A stretch of 64,000 nucleotides of DNA, taken from Paenibacillus lupini (GTDB taxonomy: Bacteria; Bacillota; Bacilli; Paenibacillales; Paenibacillaceae). Position numbers and translations under genes: made by a program. The stretch spans positions 186,001 through 250,000 of the forward strand of contig NZ_JAASRW010000001.1 in the NCBI RefSeq assembly GCF_011761355.1. Direction: 5' to 3'. This document shows, in pieces, positions 18,137 through 26,578 of this stretch. The notes under the pieces are model-generated. The model had not been told where the DNA came from. It saw only the letters and a list, made by a program, of their open reading frames with translations, and ran no database searches. How positions within the stretch are numbered: the stretch's first letter is position 1; every line of letters starts with the position of its first letter.

Positions 18137-18754
18137 TTGAAGAAATCTGGTTTAATTATTATCCTATTACCTTTTATTATTTTGTTGTTAATCTATAGTA
18201 AGGAAATGCCTAAGGATGAGTACACCGCAGTAACTCCAGTTGCTGCTGTTAGTACTGACACTCCCGCTCAAGCTCAGGACCAAGCTGAAAAGTTCTCTTA
18301 TCTTAAACAACTGTCTTCAGATAAGCAGGAAGGATTTACTCGGTTTATAGGGGATAGGGACTTAAGCGAGCTTAATCAGTTTACCCCTGAGGACATGATG
18401 CTGGTGTATATGTACTGTATTTCAATAGGAGACCCTGATTTGCTTTATCAGATTACCTACAATGGGGGACAACTTCCGGACTCGAATACCTTTCATGACG
18501 ATTATTTTAAATATGCAATGACATATGATTCTGAAACAGCTATGCATTACAGATACTATGATTCTATCAAAGTAGATGAGAGTACAGCCAAGGAGAATAA
18601 AGTAGCCGTATTGATAACTGTAAGTTTAGAAACCAGTGCGCATTCCATGGCTTTAGGTCTGCAAAAAGAAGATGGGGTGTGGAAGATAGATATCTACCAT
18701 TTGATACAACATTATAAGAATCTAGCGATTGAGAAGGAAGAGGTAAACCATTGA
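18137..18754 (+). CDS. Hypothetical membrane-anchored protein
   Basis: 205 residues from a TTG at 18137 with GAGGAG 8 bases upstream. One N-terminal membrane helix (about 4-21, LIIILLPFIILLLIY) is followed by an extracytoplasmic region: a Thr/Ala-rich linker (about 30-55) and a soluble domain that ends in a beta-rich segment with DGVWKIDIYHL. The end resembles nuclear-transport-factor-2-like folds, but this is only an impression. No family recognised. The pair 18137/18787 breaks the usual sigF-spoVAA adjacency and has a lower GC content than its neighbours. Confidence 0.7.
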   Translation: MKKSGLIIILLPFIILLLIYSKEMPKDEYTAVTPVAAVSTDTPAQAQDQAEKFSYLKQLSSDKQEGFTRFIGDRDLSELNQFTPEDMMLVYMYCISIGDPDLLYQITYNGGQLPDSNTFHDDYFKYAMTYDSETAMHYRYYDSIKVDESTAKENKVAVLITVSLETSAHSMALGLQKEDGVWKIDIYHLIQHYKNLAIEKEEVNH

Positions 18755-18786
18755 TTTTCGATAAGTACATCAGGGGGATTGCAGTT

Positions 18787-19476
18787 ATGAACGGGAAAAT
18801 ACGAACAAGATGGTTAGGGATTTGTACGTCAGTATTAGCTGTTCTTGTCCTATTTGTTGTTGCGGTCTATGCTTATGATAGTCCTGGAGGGATCGCAGAC
18901 TGGAGGTTTTCACGCGCCATTGGGAATAATTGGATTATGCAAATTCCAGTAGGAAAAACTCCTGATGATGCGGTACAAAAGTTTAGGGGAATTACAAATA
19001 ATCAAGTCATTCATCAGGAGAAGATAGACGGAGGAGCTATTCTTTTCTATAAAAATAATGAGAACAAGGAAGGTTCCGATCTGCAAATCGAGATTGTTCA
19101 CCATACATGGCTCGGATGGAAATGGGTGTGGGGCGGTGGATATAGCATATCTAATGGTACAGATTCCGATGTTGCATTTGATTATATGAGTATGCCGAGA
19201 TCTAAAGGTTTACATGGACCATTTCCTATCTTGGTTGGACAGGTGATGGACTCGAATGTAGATAATGTTACGGTTACTTTCGACGGCGATAATGCAGCAA
19301 CCTATGATGCCAAGCTGATTCCTATTGGGGCAGAGGAGAAACTATGGTATGTTGTTCTGCCAGCGTCAGCAACTGCACCCTTTAAGATTGATGCAAGTAA
19401 CGCCGATCATAAACTTATTGCCAGCACAACGTTTACGGATCCACACAATTCCGAAAGTGTTTGCTTAACTAGTTAA
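18787..19476 (+). CDS. Hypothetical membrane-anchored protein
   Basis: 229 residues from an ATG at 18787 with AGGGGGATT upstream; the frame is open to a TTG at 18751 that overlaps the previous stop (TTGA). One N-terminal membrane helix (about 9-30) and an extracytoplasmic domain rich in Gly, Trp and Asp (LGWKWVWGGGYS, about 105-120). Probably co-transcribed with 18137. Function not recognised. Composition is AT-richer than neighbouring genes, consistent with insertion into the spoIIA-spoVA interval. Confidence 0.7.
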   Translation: MNGKIRTRWLGICTSVLAVLVLFVVAVYAYDSPGGIADWRFSRAIGNNWIMQIPVGKTPDDAVQKFRGITNNQVIHQEKIDGGAILFYKNNENKEGSDLQIEIVHHTWLGWKWVWGGGYSISNGTDSDVAFDYMSMPRSKGLHGPFPILVGQVMDSNVDNVTVTFDGDNAATYDAKLIPIGAEEKLWYVVLPASATAPFKIDASNADHKLIASTTFTDPHNSESVCLTS

Positions 19477-19500
19477 ATCCTACACATACACTCTTCAAAA

Positions 19501-19566
19501 CAGACCAAATGGCCAAGTGAGTCATCTTGAAAAGGATGATCCTCTGGCCATTTGGTCTATTTTCAA
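19501..19566. terminator. Bidirectional terminator hairpin (copy 2)
   Basis: AGACCAAATGGCCA and TGGCCATTTGGTCT give a 14-bp perfect stem, flanked by AAAAC on the left and ATTTTC on the right, so it can serve the + strand gene ending at 19476 and the minus-strand gene ending at 19571. It is about 70% identical to the hairpin at 17941-18006. Confidence 0.75.
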
Positions 19567-19570
19567 ACGT

Positions 19571-20098
19571 TTATTCCCTTGGCAGTGTTCCCGATTTACT
19601 AACAGCCTCTAAATAGCGCCTAGCCTCTCTAGGTGATTTCAAAATCACGATCTGCTTCTCACCAGACAGTTGCTTCAGTTTGCTCATGGTCTCGGGTCTC
19701 TTTTTCCTCGGATATTCCCAAATCCATTTCAAAAATGTAAGATCGAATCTTTCCTCGCAGCCTTCCCCCATATCTGGACGTGATTGTTTCCGATACTGGA
19801 TTGTTCTCTTAATTGCACGGTAGAGGCAAATCACCCTAGGATAATCTAAAAAGATAATGGTTTCCGCCGCATGTAATCTGATGTCAATTGTAGCAGCGTA
19901 ATTGCCATCAATGATCCAGTCCTTCTGTTTCACTAAGTCATTTTGGACATTAATTTGTTCAACTCTTGGCACCAAAGCCCAATTTGGTTTCCAGAACAGA
20001 GCATCTAGATGATATACCTTTTGGTTTAAATCCTGTCCAAGCTTCCTGGCAAACGTAGATTTACCCGCACCACCTGAGCCAATAATGGCGATTTTCAT
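19571..20098 (-). CDS. P-loop kinase-like protein (FlaR / topology-modulation family)
   Basis: 175 residues; the ATG at 20098 has AAAGGAG 8 bases upstream, while the longer frame to 20176 has no site. It begins MKIAIIGSGGAGKSTFARKL with a Walker A motif (GSGGAGKST), has a Walker-B-like IIFLDYP near residue 91 and a lid-like basic region (YRKQSRPDMGEGCEERF). This is the adenylate-kinase-like family often labelled DNA topology modulation protein. The real substrate is unknown. Minus strand, inserted between sigF and spoVAA. Confidence 0.75.
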   Translation of the reverse strand: MKIAIIGSGGAGKSTFARKLGQDLNQKVYHLDALFWKPNWALVPRVEQINVQNDLVKQKDWIIDGNYAATIDIRLHAAETIIFLDYPRVICLYRAIKRTIQYRKQSRPDMGEGCEERFDLTFLKWIWEYPRKKRPETMSKLKQLSGEKQIVILKSPREARRYLEAVSKSGTLPRE

Positions 20099-20195
20099 GA
20101 TGTGATCTCCTTTGGATAATAACGCATCTCTTATAATTCCATTCGATGTGTTTATTTCCTTGTGGAAAGTTTGCATATTTTACCTTTACAAGAAT

Positions 20196-20225
20196 GACTA
20201 TCCGTTTACTCCTTTTCTCATACTA
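20196..20225 (+). promoter_or_regulatory. Candidate sigma-G promoter of spoVAA
   Basis: CATACTA at 20219-20225 fits the sigma-G -10 (CATNNTA). GACTA at 20196-20200 is a partial -35 match with an 18-base spacer. The spoVA operon is sigma-G dependent in B. subtilis. Confidence 0.4.
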
Positions 20226-20267
20226 ACAAGGAAGTAAACCCTATGGGAAACAAAGGAATGATGACAG

Positions 20268-20918
20268 ATGGAAGCAGCTCAGCCATCCGCCCTCTATCTT
20301 CGTCTTAAGAAAAAAGTAAATATCCGGCCGGAGCGAAGTGTGACACTTGGACAGGTATCGCGTCTGCTGGCACCTACGGATGAGTTGGAGCAGGAGTTAA
20401 ATGAACTGGTGCTGTACCGTCATCACAAGGGTGACGGCAATCGCGTCGTTATTGATTTGCTTCAGATCGTACGTGTCATACGGGAGGTGGTCCCGTCGTT
20501 GTCCGTTGAGGCTTACGGAGATCCTCAAGTGTTGATTATGATTTCGCCTAAGCCGCAGAAGCCCCGGATCGTGGTGCTTTTGTTCGCTTGGCTGCTGCTC
20601 TTTTTTGGAGCTGGACTTGCGATTATGAATTTCCATACCGACGTTAGCATGAAGGAAGTGCATATCCGCATTGTGGAGCTGTTGACCGGCAAACGGTCTG
20701 ATCATCCGCTGTGGTTCCAGATCCCGTACTCGCTTGGAATCGGGCTAGGCATGATTTTGTTCTTCAACCATCTCTTCCGTAAAAGGTTCAACGAGGAACC
20801 AAATCCGTTAGAGGTCGAGCTCTATGCCTATCAAGAAAATGTGAATGCCTATGTCATCGCCGATGAGATGCGCAAAAAAAACAATCAGCACGGTGAACGG
20901 AGCGAGGATGATGGGTGA
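20268..20918 (+). CDS. spoVAA: Stage V sporulation protein AA
   Basis: 216 residues. The N-terminal cytosolic domain (about 1-98) is followed by two membrane helices (about 103-122 and 148-168). SpoVAA and SpoVAB belong to the apparatus that moves dipicolinic acid and ions across the spore inner membrane. First gene of a short spoVA operon; the end overlaps spoVAB by 8 bases. Confidence 0.85.
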   Translation: MEAAQPSALYLRLKKKVNIRPERSVTLGQVSRLLAPTDELEQELNELVLYRHHKGDGNRVVIDLLQIVRVIREVVPSLSVEAYGDPQVLIMISPKPQKPRIVVLLFAWLLLFFGAGLAIMNFHTDVSMKEVHIRIVELLTGKRSDHPLWFQIPYSLGIGLGMILFFNHLFRKRFNEEPNPLEVELYAYQENVNAYVIADEMRKKNNQHGERSEDDG

Positions 20919-21339
20919 CTGGCTTATGCATCTCTTCATCGTGCTCCTTGGCTTGTCAGGGGGACTTGCGGTCGGCAGCGGATTGGTCGCCTTCCTAATC
21001 GTACTTGACCTCATCCCACGGATCGCCCAAATCGCATACGCGTACCGGATGTCTATTTGGTTCGAATCAGCTGTTATTTGCGGCTCTATGTACTGGACAT
21101 TCGCTGATTTCATGGATTGGCGGCTTAGCCTGCCAAAGGCTCTGATCTTGACGATCGCCGGACTAATGTCTGGTATTTTTGTTGGAATGCTGGCAGGGGC
21201 GTTAACGGAAGTGATGAACGTGCTGCCAATCCTCGCCAAACGTATGAATTTGTCTGATTATCTGGTTGGTCTTGTGATGGCGATGGTACTTGGCAAAACG
21301 TTAGGCTCTTTATTTGATTGGCTGTATTTCCAATGGTAA
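20911..21339 (+). CDS. spoVAB: Stage V sporulation protein AB
   Basis: 142 residues (B. subtilis 141), with about four membrane helices. CGGAG lies 8 bases before the ATG at 20911; the ATG at 20908 would be only 5 bases away. Overlaps the end of spoVAA. Motif SGGLAVGSGLVAFL is typical of the family. In B. subtilis spoVAC, AD and AE follow; here the next gene is spoVAF. Confidence 0.83.
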   Translation: MGDWLMHLFIVLLGLSGGLAVGSGLVAFLIVLDLIPRIAQIAYAYRMSIWFESAVICGSMYWTFADFMDWRLSLPKALILTIAGLMSGIFVGMLAGALTEVMNVLPILAKRMNLSDYLVGLVMAMVLGKTLGSLFDWLYFQW

Positions 21340-21367
21340 TGATCAAAAGGCGTGGAGGTAGATGGCA

Positions 21368-23011
21368 GTGACAGATCGGGAAAAAGATCGAGATAAAGAT
21401 CGGGAGCACTCAAACGGGGAACCCCCGTATATGTACATACCAAGTGAACAAAAGAATAAAGAGCAGGGAATAGCGATCCCTACTCCTGCTTTTGAATTGA
21501 CGAGGGAGCCAAGCCGCACTCGCAAATCTGAGACCAAGGAGAATGGCAAGAATGATGTCATCCCTGACAGCCTGGATGAAGTCTATAAGCGATTGGAGAA
21601 TGAAGTTGGTTATAAAGTAAGCTTTGACATCGTTGTGCGGGAAATGACGTTTGGCGAGAGACGTGTTGCCTTTTTCTATATGAACGGATTAGCCAAAGAT
21701 ACAATATTAACCGAGATCTTGAAACGCCTTACTTATTTACAGCAAGATGAGATATCCAGTGATGCTTTCCATTCCTTCCTGAATCATTATGTGCCCGCCG
21801 CGCAGGCCGAGAAAAAGGAAAAATGGAATGAGATGCTTACCTTCGTGTTATCCGGCTCAACGGCTATGTTTATTGATAAAGAATCAGAAGTCATTATTAT
21901 TGATGCCAAAGCTTTCCCGGCACGTAATCCGGAGGAGCCAACGCTTGAACGTGTCGTACGCGGCAGCCGTGATGGCTTTGTCGAAACGATGATGATGAAC
22001 ATTTCCCTCGTTCGCAGACGTTTGCGTGATCCGCAGCTTCGTTATGAACTCGTCAGGGTAGGGGAACGGACACAATCCGATGTTTGTATTGCCTATATTA
22101 ATGACTTGGCTGATCCGGAACTGGTCAAATCGATTAAGGATAAAATCGAGCTGGTCCATATTGACGGCTTGCCACTCGCCGATAAACAGCTGGAAGAAGC
22201 AACGGTGCAGCGTGGCTGGAATCCGTTCCCGCTTGTCCGTTATTCGGAGCGGCCTGACGTTGTAGCTGCTCATTTGCTCGAAGGTAATGTCGTTGTGTTT
22301 GTGGATACATCACCAAGTGCAATGATCTTACCGACAACCTTCTTCGACCTGGTTCAACATGCAGAGGAGAACCGCCAGACACCGTTTATCGGCACCTATC
22401 TGCGCTGGGTTAGATTTCTTGGCATATTCTCCTCTCTGTTCCTGCTTCCGCTATGGCTCTTGTTTGTCATTCATCCAGAGCTGAAGCCTCAGGCACTTGA
22501 ATTCCTTGGGCCGGAGAAGATCGGCAAACTGCCGCTTATAGTCCAGTTCTTAATCGTAGAAGTCGGCGTCGACCTTATGCGGCTAGCCTCAGTGCATACG
22601 CCGTCCACACTCGCTACTGCAGTCTCTCTCGTTGCAGCCATTATGGTTGGAGATATAGCCGTCAAGACCGGGCTGTTCATCAATGAGGTTGTCCTCTATA
22701 TGGCGATTGCAGCTGTTGGGATGTTCGCAACGCCAAGCTATGAGCTTGGGCTGGCCAATCGCATTGTGCGTCTTGTGCTGATATTAGCCGTATCGATCTT
22801 CCATGCACCTGGTTTTGTTGTGGCAACAACGGCGATTCTCATGATGCTGTGCATGCAGCGCTCATTCAATCGTCCCTATATGTGGCCGTTTATTCCATTC
22901 GATTACCGGGCAATGTGGAACATCATTGTAAGGAAGCCGGTGCTTAAAAACCGGTCTCGTCCTAATCTGCTTCGGCCGCAGCAAAGCGACAAAATGCCAA
23001 GGTCTGAATAG
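21368..23011 (+). CDS. spoVAF: Stage V sporulation protein AF (GerA-family)
   Basis: 547 residues from a GTG at 21368, placed 8 bases after GGAGGT; the ATG at 21362 is only 2 bases from it. A long charged N-terminal region (1-75) rich in Asp, Arg and Lys precedes the GerA-type soluble domain (IIDAKAFPARNPEEPTLERV, VRGSRDGFVETMMMN) and four or five membrane helices (about 340-490). It is a paralogue of germinant-receptor A subunits and lies in the spore inner membrane. It directly follows spoVAB, without spoVAC-AE. Confidence 0.9.
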   Translation: MTDREKDRDKDREHSNGEPPYMYIPSEQKNKEQGIAIPTPAFELTREPSRTRKSETKENGKNDVIPDSLDEVYKRLENEVGYKVSFDIVVREMTFGERRVAFFYMNGLAKDTILTEILKRLTYLQQDEISSDAFHSFLNHYVPAAQAEKKEKWNEMLTFVLSGSTAMFIDKESEVIIIDAKAFPARNPEEPTLERVVRGSRDGFVETMMMNISLVRRRLRDPQLRYELVRVGERTQSDVCIAYINDLADPELVKSIKDKIELVHIDGLPLADKQLEEATVQRGWNPFPLVRYSERPDVVAAHLLEGNVVVFVDTSPSAMILPTTFFDLVQHAEENRQTPFIGTYLRWVRFLGIFSSLFLLPLWLLFVIHPELKPQALEFLGPEKIGKLPLIVQFLIVEVGVDLMRLASVHTPSTLATAVSLVAAIMVGDIAVKTGLFINEVVLYMAIAAVGMFATPSYELGLANRIVRLVLILAVSIFHAPGFVVATTAILMMLCMQRSFNRPYMWPFIPFDYRAMWNIIVRKPVLKNRSRPNLLRPQQSDKMPRSE

Positions 23012-23148
23012 AGGCTAAGAAATACAAATGAAATGTTATTTTATCCATTTCTCTCAAGGATAGATTACGATATACTGTGTCTATTGGTGCAAATCGTAAT
23101 TAACTTCTATCGTGTAATGGTAGTCGAAATCCAAGGGGGAAATGATTT

Positions 23149-24477
23149 ATGTATTTACATGGCACAAGCAAAATTAATGCCGAAGGGCATTTGGAAATTG
23201 GCGGAGTAGACGTAACAGGATTGGCGCAAGAGTACGGCACTCCGCTGTATATTGTTGACGAGGCGCTTGTTCGTCAACGCGCTAACGAATATGTTACAGC
23301 ATTCAAGGCTTCCGGCCTTAAATTCCAAGTAGCTTACGCAAGCAAAGCATTCTCTGTTATGGCAATGTGCGCAATTGCTGAGCAAGAAGGATTGTCGCTT
23401 GACGTTGTTTCCGACGGTGAGCTTTACACCGCTCTGCAAGCAGGCTTCCCGGCTGCACGTATTCACTTCCATGGCAACAACAAAACGCCTGACGAAATCA
23501 ACATGGCGCTTGACGCGAACATCGGCTGTTTTGTTGTCGATAACTTCGTAGAGCTCCGTTTGCTGAATGCACTTGCTGCTGACAAAGGCAAAAAAGTGAA
23601 AATCCTGTTCCGCATTACACCAGGCGTAGAAGCACATACGCATGAATATATTTCGACTGGCCAACAAGATTCGAAGTTTGGCTTCGACCTTGGCAACGGC
23701 GCAGCGAAAGAAGCGATCAGAGAAGCGCTTGAGCTTTCGAACATCGAGATTCTGGGCGTTCATTCCCACATCGGTTCCCAAATCTTTGAAGTAGACGGCT
23801 TCCGCATGGCAGTTGACAAAGTAGCTGCATTTGCTGTTGAAATCCGTAATGAGCTTGGCCACACTTTCCAAGTTATCAACCTTGGCGGCGGCTTCGGCAT
23901 TCGTTACGTGGAAGGCGATACACCGCTTCCAGTAGCGCAATATGTTGGTGCAATTACGGACGCGATCATTACGAACTTCACAGCTGCAAACTTCCCGCTT
24001 CCTGAGATCTGGGTTGAGCCAGGCCGCAGTATCGTAGGCGATGCTGGTACAACACTGTACACAGTGGGCACAATGAAAGAAATTCCAGGCGTTCGCAAAT
24101 ATGTTGCAGTCGATGGCGGTATGATGGATAACCCGCGTCCTGCCCTGTATCAATCCCGTTACGAAGCGATTCTGGCTAACCGCGCGAATGAAGAAAATGT
24201 TGAGACGGTTACAATCGCTGGTAAAGCTTGCGAGAGCGGCGATAAGCTGATCATTGACCTTGAGCTGCCAAAAGCAGAGACAGGCGACCTGCTCGCTGTG
24301 TTCTGTACTGGTGCTTACAACTACGCTATGGCGAGCAACTACAACCGTTTCCGCCGTCCAGCAGTTGTATTCGTAAAAGACGGTCAATCGGACCTCGTTG
24401 TACAACGTGAATCCCTTGAAAATATTGTGGGCAATGACGTTATTCCGGCAAGACTTCGCAAATCGCTTGCTAAGTAA
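23149..24477 (+). CDS. lysA: Diaminopimelate decarboxylase
   Basis: 442 residues. PLP enzyme converting meso-diaminopimelate to L-lysine. The Schiff-base lysine is in VAYASKAFSV; HSHIGSQIF, NLGGGFGIRY, WVEPGRSIVGDAG and GKACESGD are family motifs for PLP phosphate and substrate binding. AAGGGGGAAA precedes the ATG. Codon choice is strongly biased (few TTA, CTA or TCA codons), which suggests high expression and produces a long antisense reading frame. Confidence 0.96.
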   Translation: MYLHGTSKINAEGHLEIGGVDVTGLAQEYGTPLYIVDEALVRQRANEYVTAFKASGLKFQVAYASKAFSVMAMCAIAEQEGLSLDVVSDGELYTALQAGFPAARIHFHGNNKTPDEINMALDANIGCFVVDNFVELRLLNALAADKGKKVKILFRITPGVEAHTHEYISTGQQDSKFGFDLGNGAAKEAIREALELSNIEILGVHSHIGSQIFEVDGFRMAVDKVAAFAVEIRNELGHTFQVINLGGGFGIRYVEGDTPLPVAQYVGAITDAIITNFTAANFPLPEIWVEPGRSIVGDAGTTLYTVGTMKEIPGVRKYVAVDGGMMDNPRPALYQSRYEAILANRANEENVETVTIAGKACESGDKLIIDLELPKAETGDLLAVFCTGAYNYAMASNYNRFRRPAVVFVKDGQSDLVVQRESLENIVGNDVIPARLRKSLAK

Positions 24478-24531
24478 GGGCGAAATTTGGTAACGTAGTC
24501 TTATTCGGACAAAGAAAGGTAGATGTTAGAA

Positions 24532-24963
24532 ATGGCTAAACAAGCAAAAATCACACTTGAGAACGGTGCAGAGGTTATTCTTGATCTGTTCGACCAAGAT
24601 GCACCAAAAACAGTAGAAAACTTCGAAAAGCTTGTAAACGAAGGTTATTATAACGGTCTGGTATTCCACCGCGTTATTCCTGGCTTCGTTGCACAAGGCG
24701 GCTGCCCTAACGGTACAGGCACTGGTGGTCCAGGCTACACAATCAACTGTGAGATCAACCCGAACAAGCATGAGCGTGGTACACTCGCAATGGCACATGC
24801 CGGCCGCAACACAGGCGGAAGCCAATTCTACATCTGTTACCAACCACAGCCGCATCTTGACGGCCAACATACTGTTTTTGGTAAAGTTACAAAAGGTATG
24901 GAGCATGTTGACGCGTTCAAAGGACGCGACAAAATGCAAAAGGTTGAAGTTTACGAAGCTTAG
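24532..24963 (+). CDS. ppiB: Peptidyl-prolyl cis-trans isomerase B (cyclophilin)
   Basis: 143 residues, identical in length to B. subtilis PpiB when started at the ATG at 24532 (AAAGGT 11 bases upstream). Cytosolic proline isomerase. Active-site motifs: [17 protein letters not shown] (Arg, Phe), GTLAMAHAG and [16 protein letters not shown]. Strong codon bias as in lysA. Confidence 0.95.
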   Translation: MAKQAKITLENGAEVILDLFDQDAPKTVENFEKLVNEGYYNGLVFHRVIPGFVAQGGCPNGTGTGGPGYTINCEINPNKHERGTLAMAHAGRNTGGSQFYICYQPQPHLDGQHTVFGKVTKGMEHVDAFKGRDKMQKVEVYEA

Positions 24964-24998
24964 TGTTAAGATACTAACAAAATTATAGTTATTGTGGC

Positions 24999-25200
24999 TT
25001 ACCTTCGGGGCGGGGTGAAATTCCCAACCGGCGGTGATCGAGCGGCGCCTGCACAACTGGTTTACCAGCGTGCGGCGCTTTCTCGTCAGTCCGTGACCCG
25101 GGCCATCCATGACAAGAGCGATTCCTCGCATTGTCAGGGACGGAACGGTGGACCTGGTGCAAATCCGGGACCGACAGTATAGTCTGGATGGGAGAAGGGG
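24999..25200 (+). promoter_or_regulatory. FMN riboswitch aptamer (RFN element)
   Basis: All conserved blocks are present in order: ACCTTCGGGGCGGGGTGAAA, TTCCCAACCGGCGGTGAT, a variable arm (GCGGCGCC...GGCGCT), AGTCCGTGAC, an extra hairpin, GGACCTGGTGCAAATCCGGG, CCGACAGTATAGTCTGGATG and GGAGAAGG closing P1. Binding FMN should shut off ribD-E-BA-H. The aptamer is 210 bases from the only obvious terminator (25411), with a dispersed repeat between them. Confidence 0.96.
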
Positions 25201-25288
25201 ACACATTCGATACGAATACGCTGACATGCTTATTTCTTTTCTTGTGCTTATTTTCACAAGGGAGTAATAGGTTTGTTTGAAATATAAA

Positions 25289-25375
25289 AAAGTATAGGCT
25301 TATTGATACTGTGTTATATTTCACAGGCGGAACGTTTACTGCACCTCCTATGGACGGCGCAGCCGTTTACGCTTG
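25289..25375 (+). repeat. Dispersed intergenic repeat, copy A
   Basis: Begins AAAGTATAGG, carries a short AGTAT/ATACT hairpin, then TTATATTTCACAGGCGGAAC, CTGC...GGCGCAGCCGTTTACGCTTG. GGAACGTTTACTGC pairs imperfectly with GCAGCCGTTTACGC. It matches copy B at 36378-36460 over nearly its full length and a diverged copy near 60.8 kb. It lies inside the ribD leader. Confidence 0.75.
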
Positions 25376-25410
25376 AATAGCTTATTTTTGTTATCTTCGA
25401 ATGATATTTT

Positions 25411-25450
25411 CCCACCCCCGTTGGCTAAGCTGGCTAATGGGGGTGTTTTT
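25411..25450 (+). terminator. Rib leader terminator overlapping the ribD ribosome binding site
   Basis: CACCCCC (25413-25419) pairs with GGGGGTG (25439-25445), followed by five T. The 3' arm is also the only G-rich, ribosome-binding-like sequence before the ribD ATG at 25457. Likely the expression platform of the FMN riboswitch, though no antiterminator was worked out. Confidence 0.7.
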
Positions 25451-25456
25451 GCATTT

Positions 25457-26563
25457 ATGGAGATTTTAAATGATTCTTATTATATGAGTCTTGCGATTGA
25501 GATGGCCGCTAAAGCCTCAGGGCAAACCGGTATTAATCCGGTGGTTGGATGTGTTGTAGTAAAAGAAGGGCGGATCATTGGTATTGGCACCCACTTGAAG
25601 CGGGGAACAGGCCATGCAGAGGTTCATGCCTTGCAAATGGCTGGAGATGAAGCGGAAGGGGCTACGGTCTATGTTACGCTGGAGCCATGCAGCCACTTCG
25701 GGAAGACTCCGCCATGCTGTGAACGCATCATTAATGCCAAGGCAGCCCGGGTTGTAGTCGCAACGACAGACCCTAATCCGCAAGTAGCGGGACGAGGTAT
25801 TACTCGCCTTCGCGAAGAAGGGATTGAGGTTGAAGTTGGCCTCCTGGAAGAACAATCCCGCAATATGAACGAGAAGTTCAATAAATACATTACGACCCGC
25901 CTTCCATTCGTTACGCTTAAGACAGCCAGCACGCTGGATGGGAAGATTGCATCCCGAACAGGTGACAGTCGTTGGATTACGGGTTCAGCAGCGCGCGAGC
26001 AGGTACATACGCTGCGTCACCAGCATGAAGCAATCATGGTGGGGATTGGCACTTTGCTTGCTGATGATCCACAATTGACGACGAGATCGGCAGTTCCAGC
26101 CATCCACCCAATTCGAATTATCGTAGACAGCCAGCTTCGTCTTCCGCTGAATGCCAGAGTGGTGACAGACGGATTGACCAGAACCATTGTCCTCACATCG
26201 GAACAGGCAGAGCAATCCAGAGAGGAAGCTTTGATTGCTGCTGGTGTCGAAGTCATCCGCTGCGGCAATGGTCAGCAGGTTGATCTAGCCGAAGCGATGC
26301 GTAAGCTGGGCGAGCTCGAGATCGGATCGATTCTGCTTGAAGGCGGCGGCAAATTGAATGGCGCTATGCTGGAAGCGGGATTAATCGATAAAATAATGAT
26401 TTATATGGCAACGAAAATTATCGGCGGCATCGAATCCCCTGGAACTTTCACTTTCGCCGGATATGAGAAGATGGCGCAGGCGATTGAACTGGAGAACGTG
26501 AAAGTCGAGATGGCCGGCGAAGATATTTGTATTTCCGGATATCCCGCTTACGGCAATGAATAG
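25457..26563 (+). CDS. ribD: Bifunctional riboflavin deaminase/reductase RibD
   Basis: 368 residues. The N-terminal deaminase (about 1-145) has the zinc site GHAEVHALQ and LEPCSHFGKTPPC; the C-terminal reductase (about 150-368) has TLKTASTLDGKIASRTGDSR and LLEGGGKLNG. It carries out steps 2 and 3 of riboflavin synthesis. The ATG at 25457 gives the standard N-terminus; upstream codons back to 25373 run through the terminator and are not plausible. Confidence 0.94.
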   Translation: MEILNDSYYMSLAIEMAAKASGQTGINPVVGCVVVKEGRIIGIGTHLKRGTGHAEVHALQMAGDEAEGATVYVTLEPCSHFGKTPPCCERIINAKAARVVVATTDPNPQVAGRGITRLREEGIEVEVGLLEEQSRNMNEKFNKYITTRLPFVTLKTASTLDGKIASRTGDSRWITGSAAREQVHTLRHQHEAIMVGIGTLLADDPQLTTRSAVPAIHPIRIIVDSQLRLPLNARVVTDGLTRTIVLTSEQAEQSREEALIAAGVEVIRCGNGQQVDLAEAMRKLGELEIGSILLEGGGKLNGAMLEAGLIDKIMIYMATKIIGGIESPGTFTFAGYEKMAQAIELENVKVEMAGEDICISGYPAYGNE

Positions 26564-26578
26564 AATGGGGGAGTGCCC

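Noticed and set aside
23155..24405. 416-codon open frame antisense to lysA
   Set aside because: It is an exact shadow: lysA avoids TTA, CTA and TCA codons, which removes stops from the opposite frame. The translation is rich in Cys, His and Phe and has no start site.
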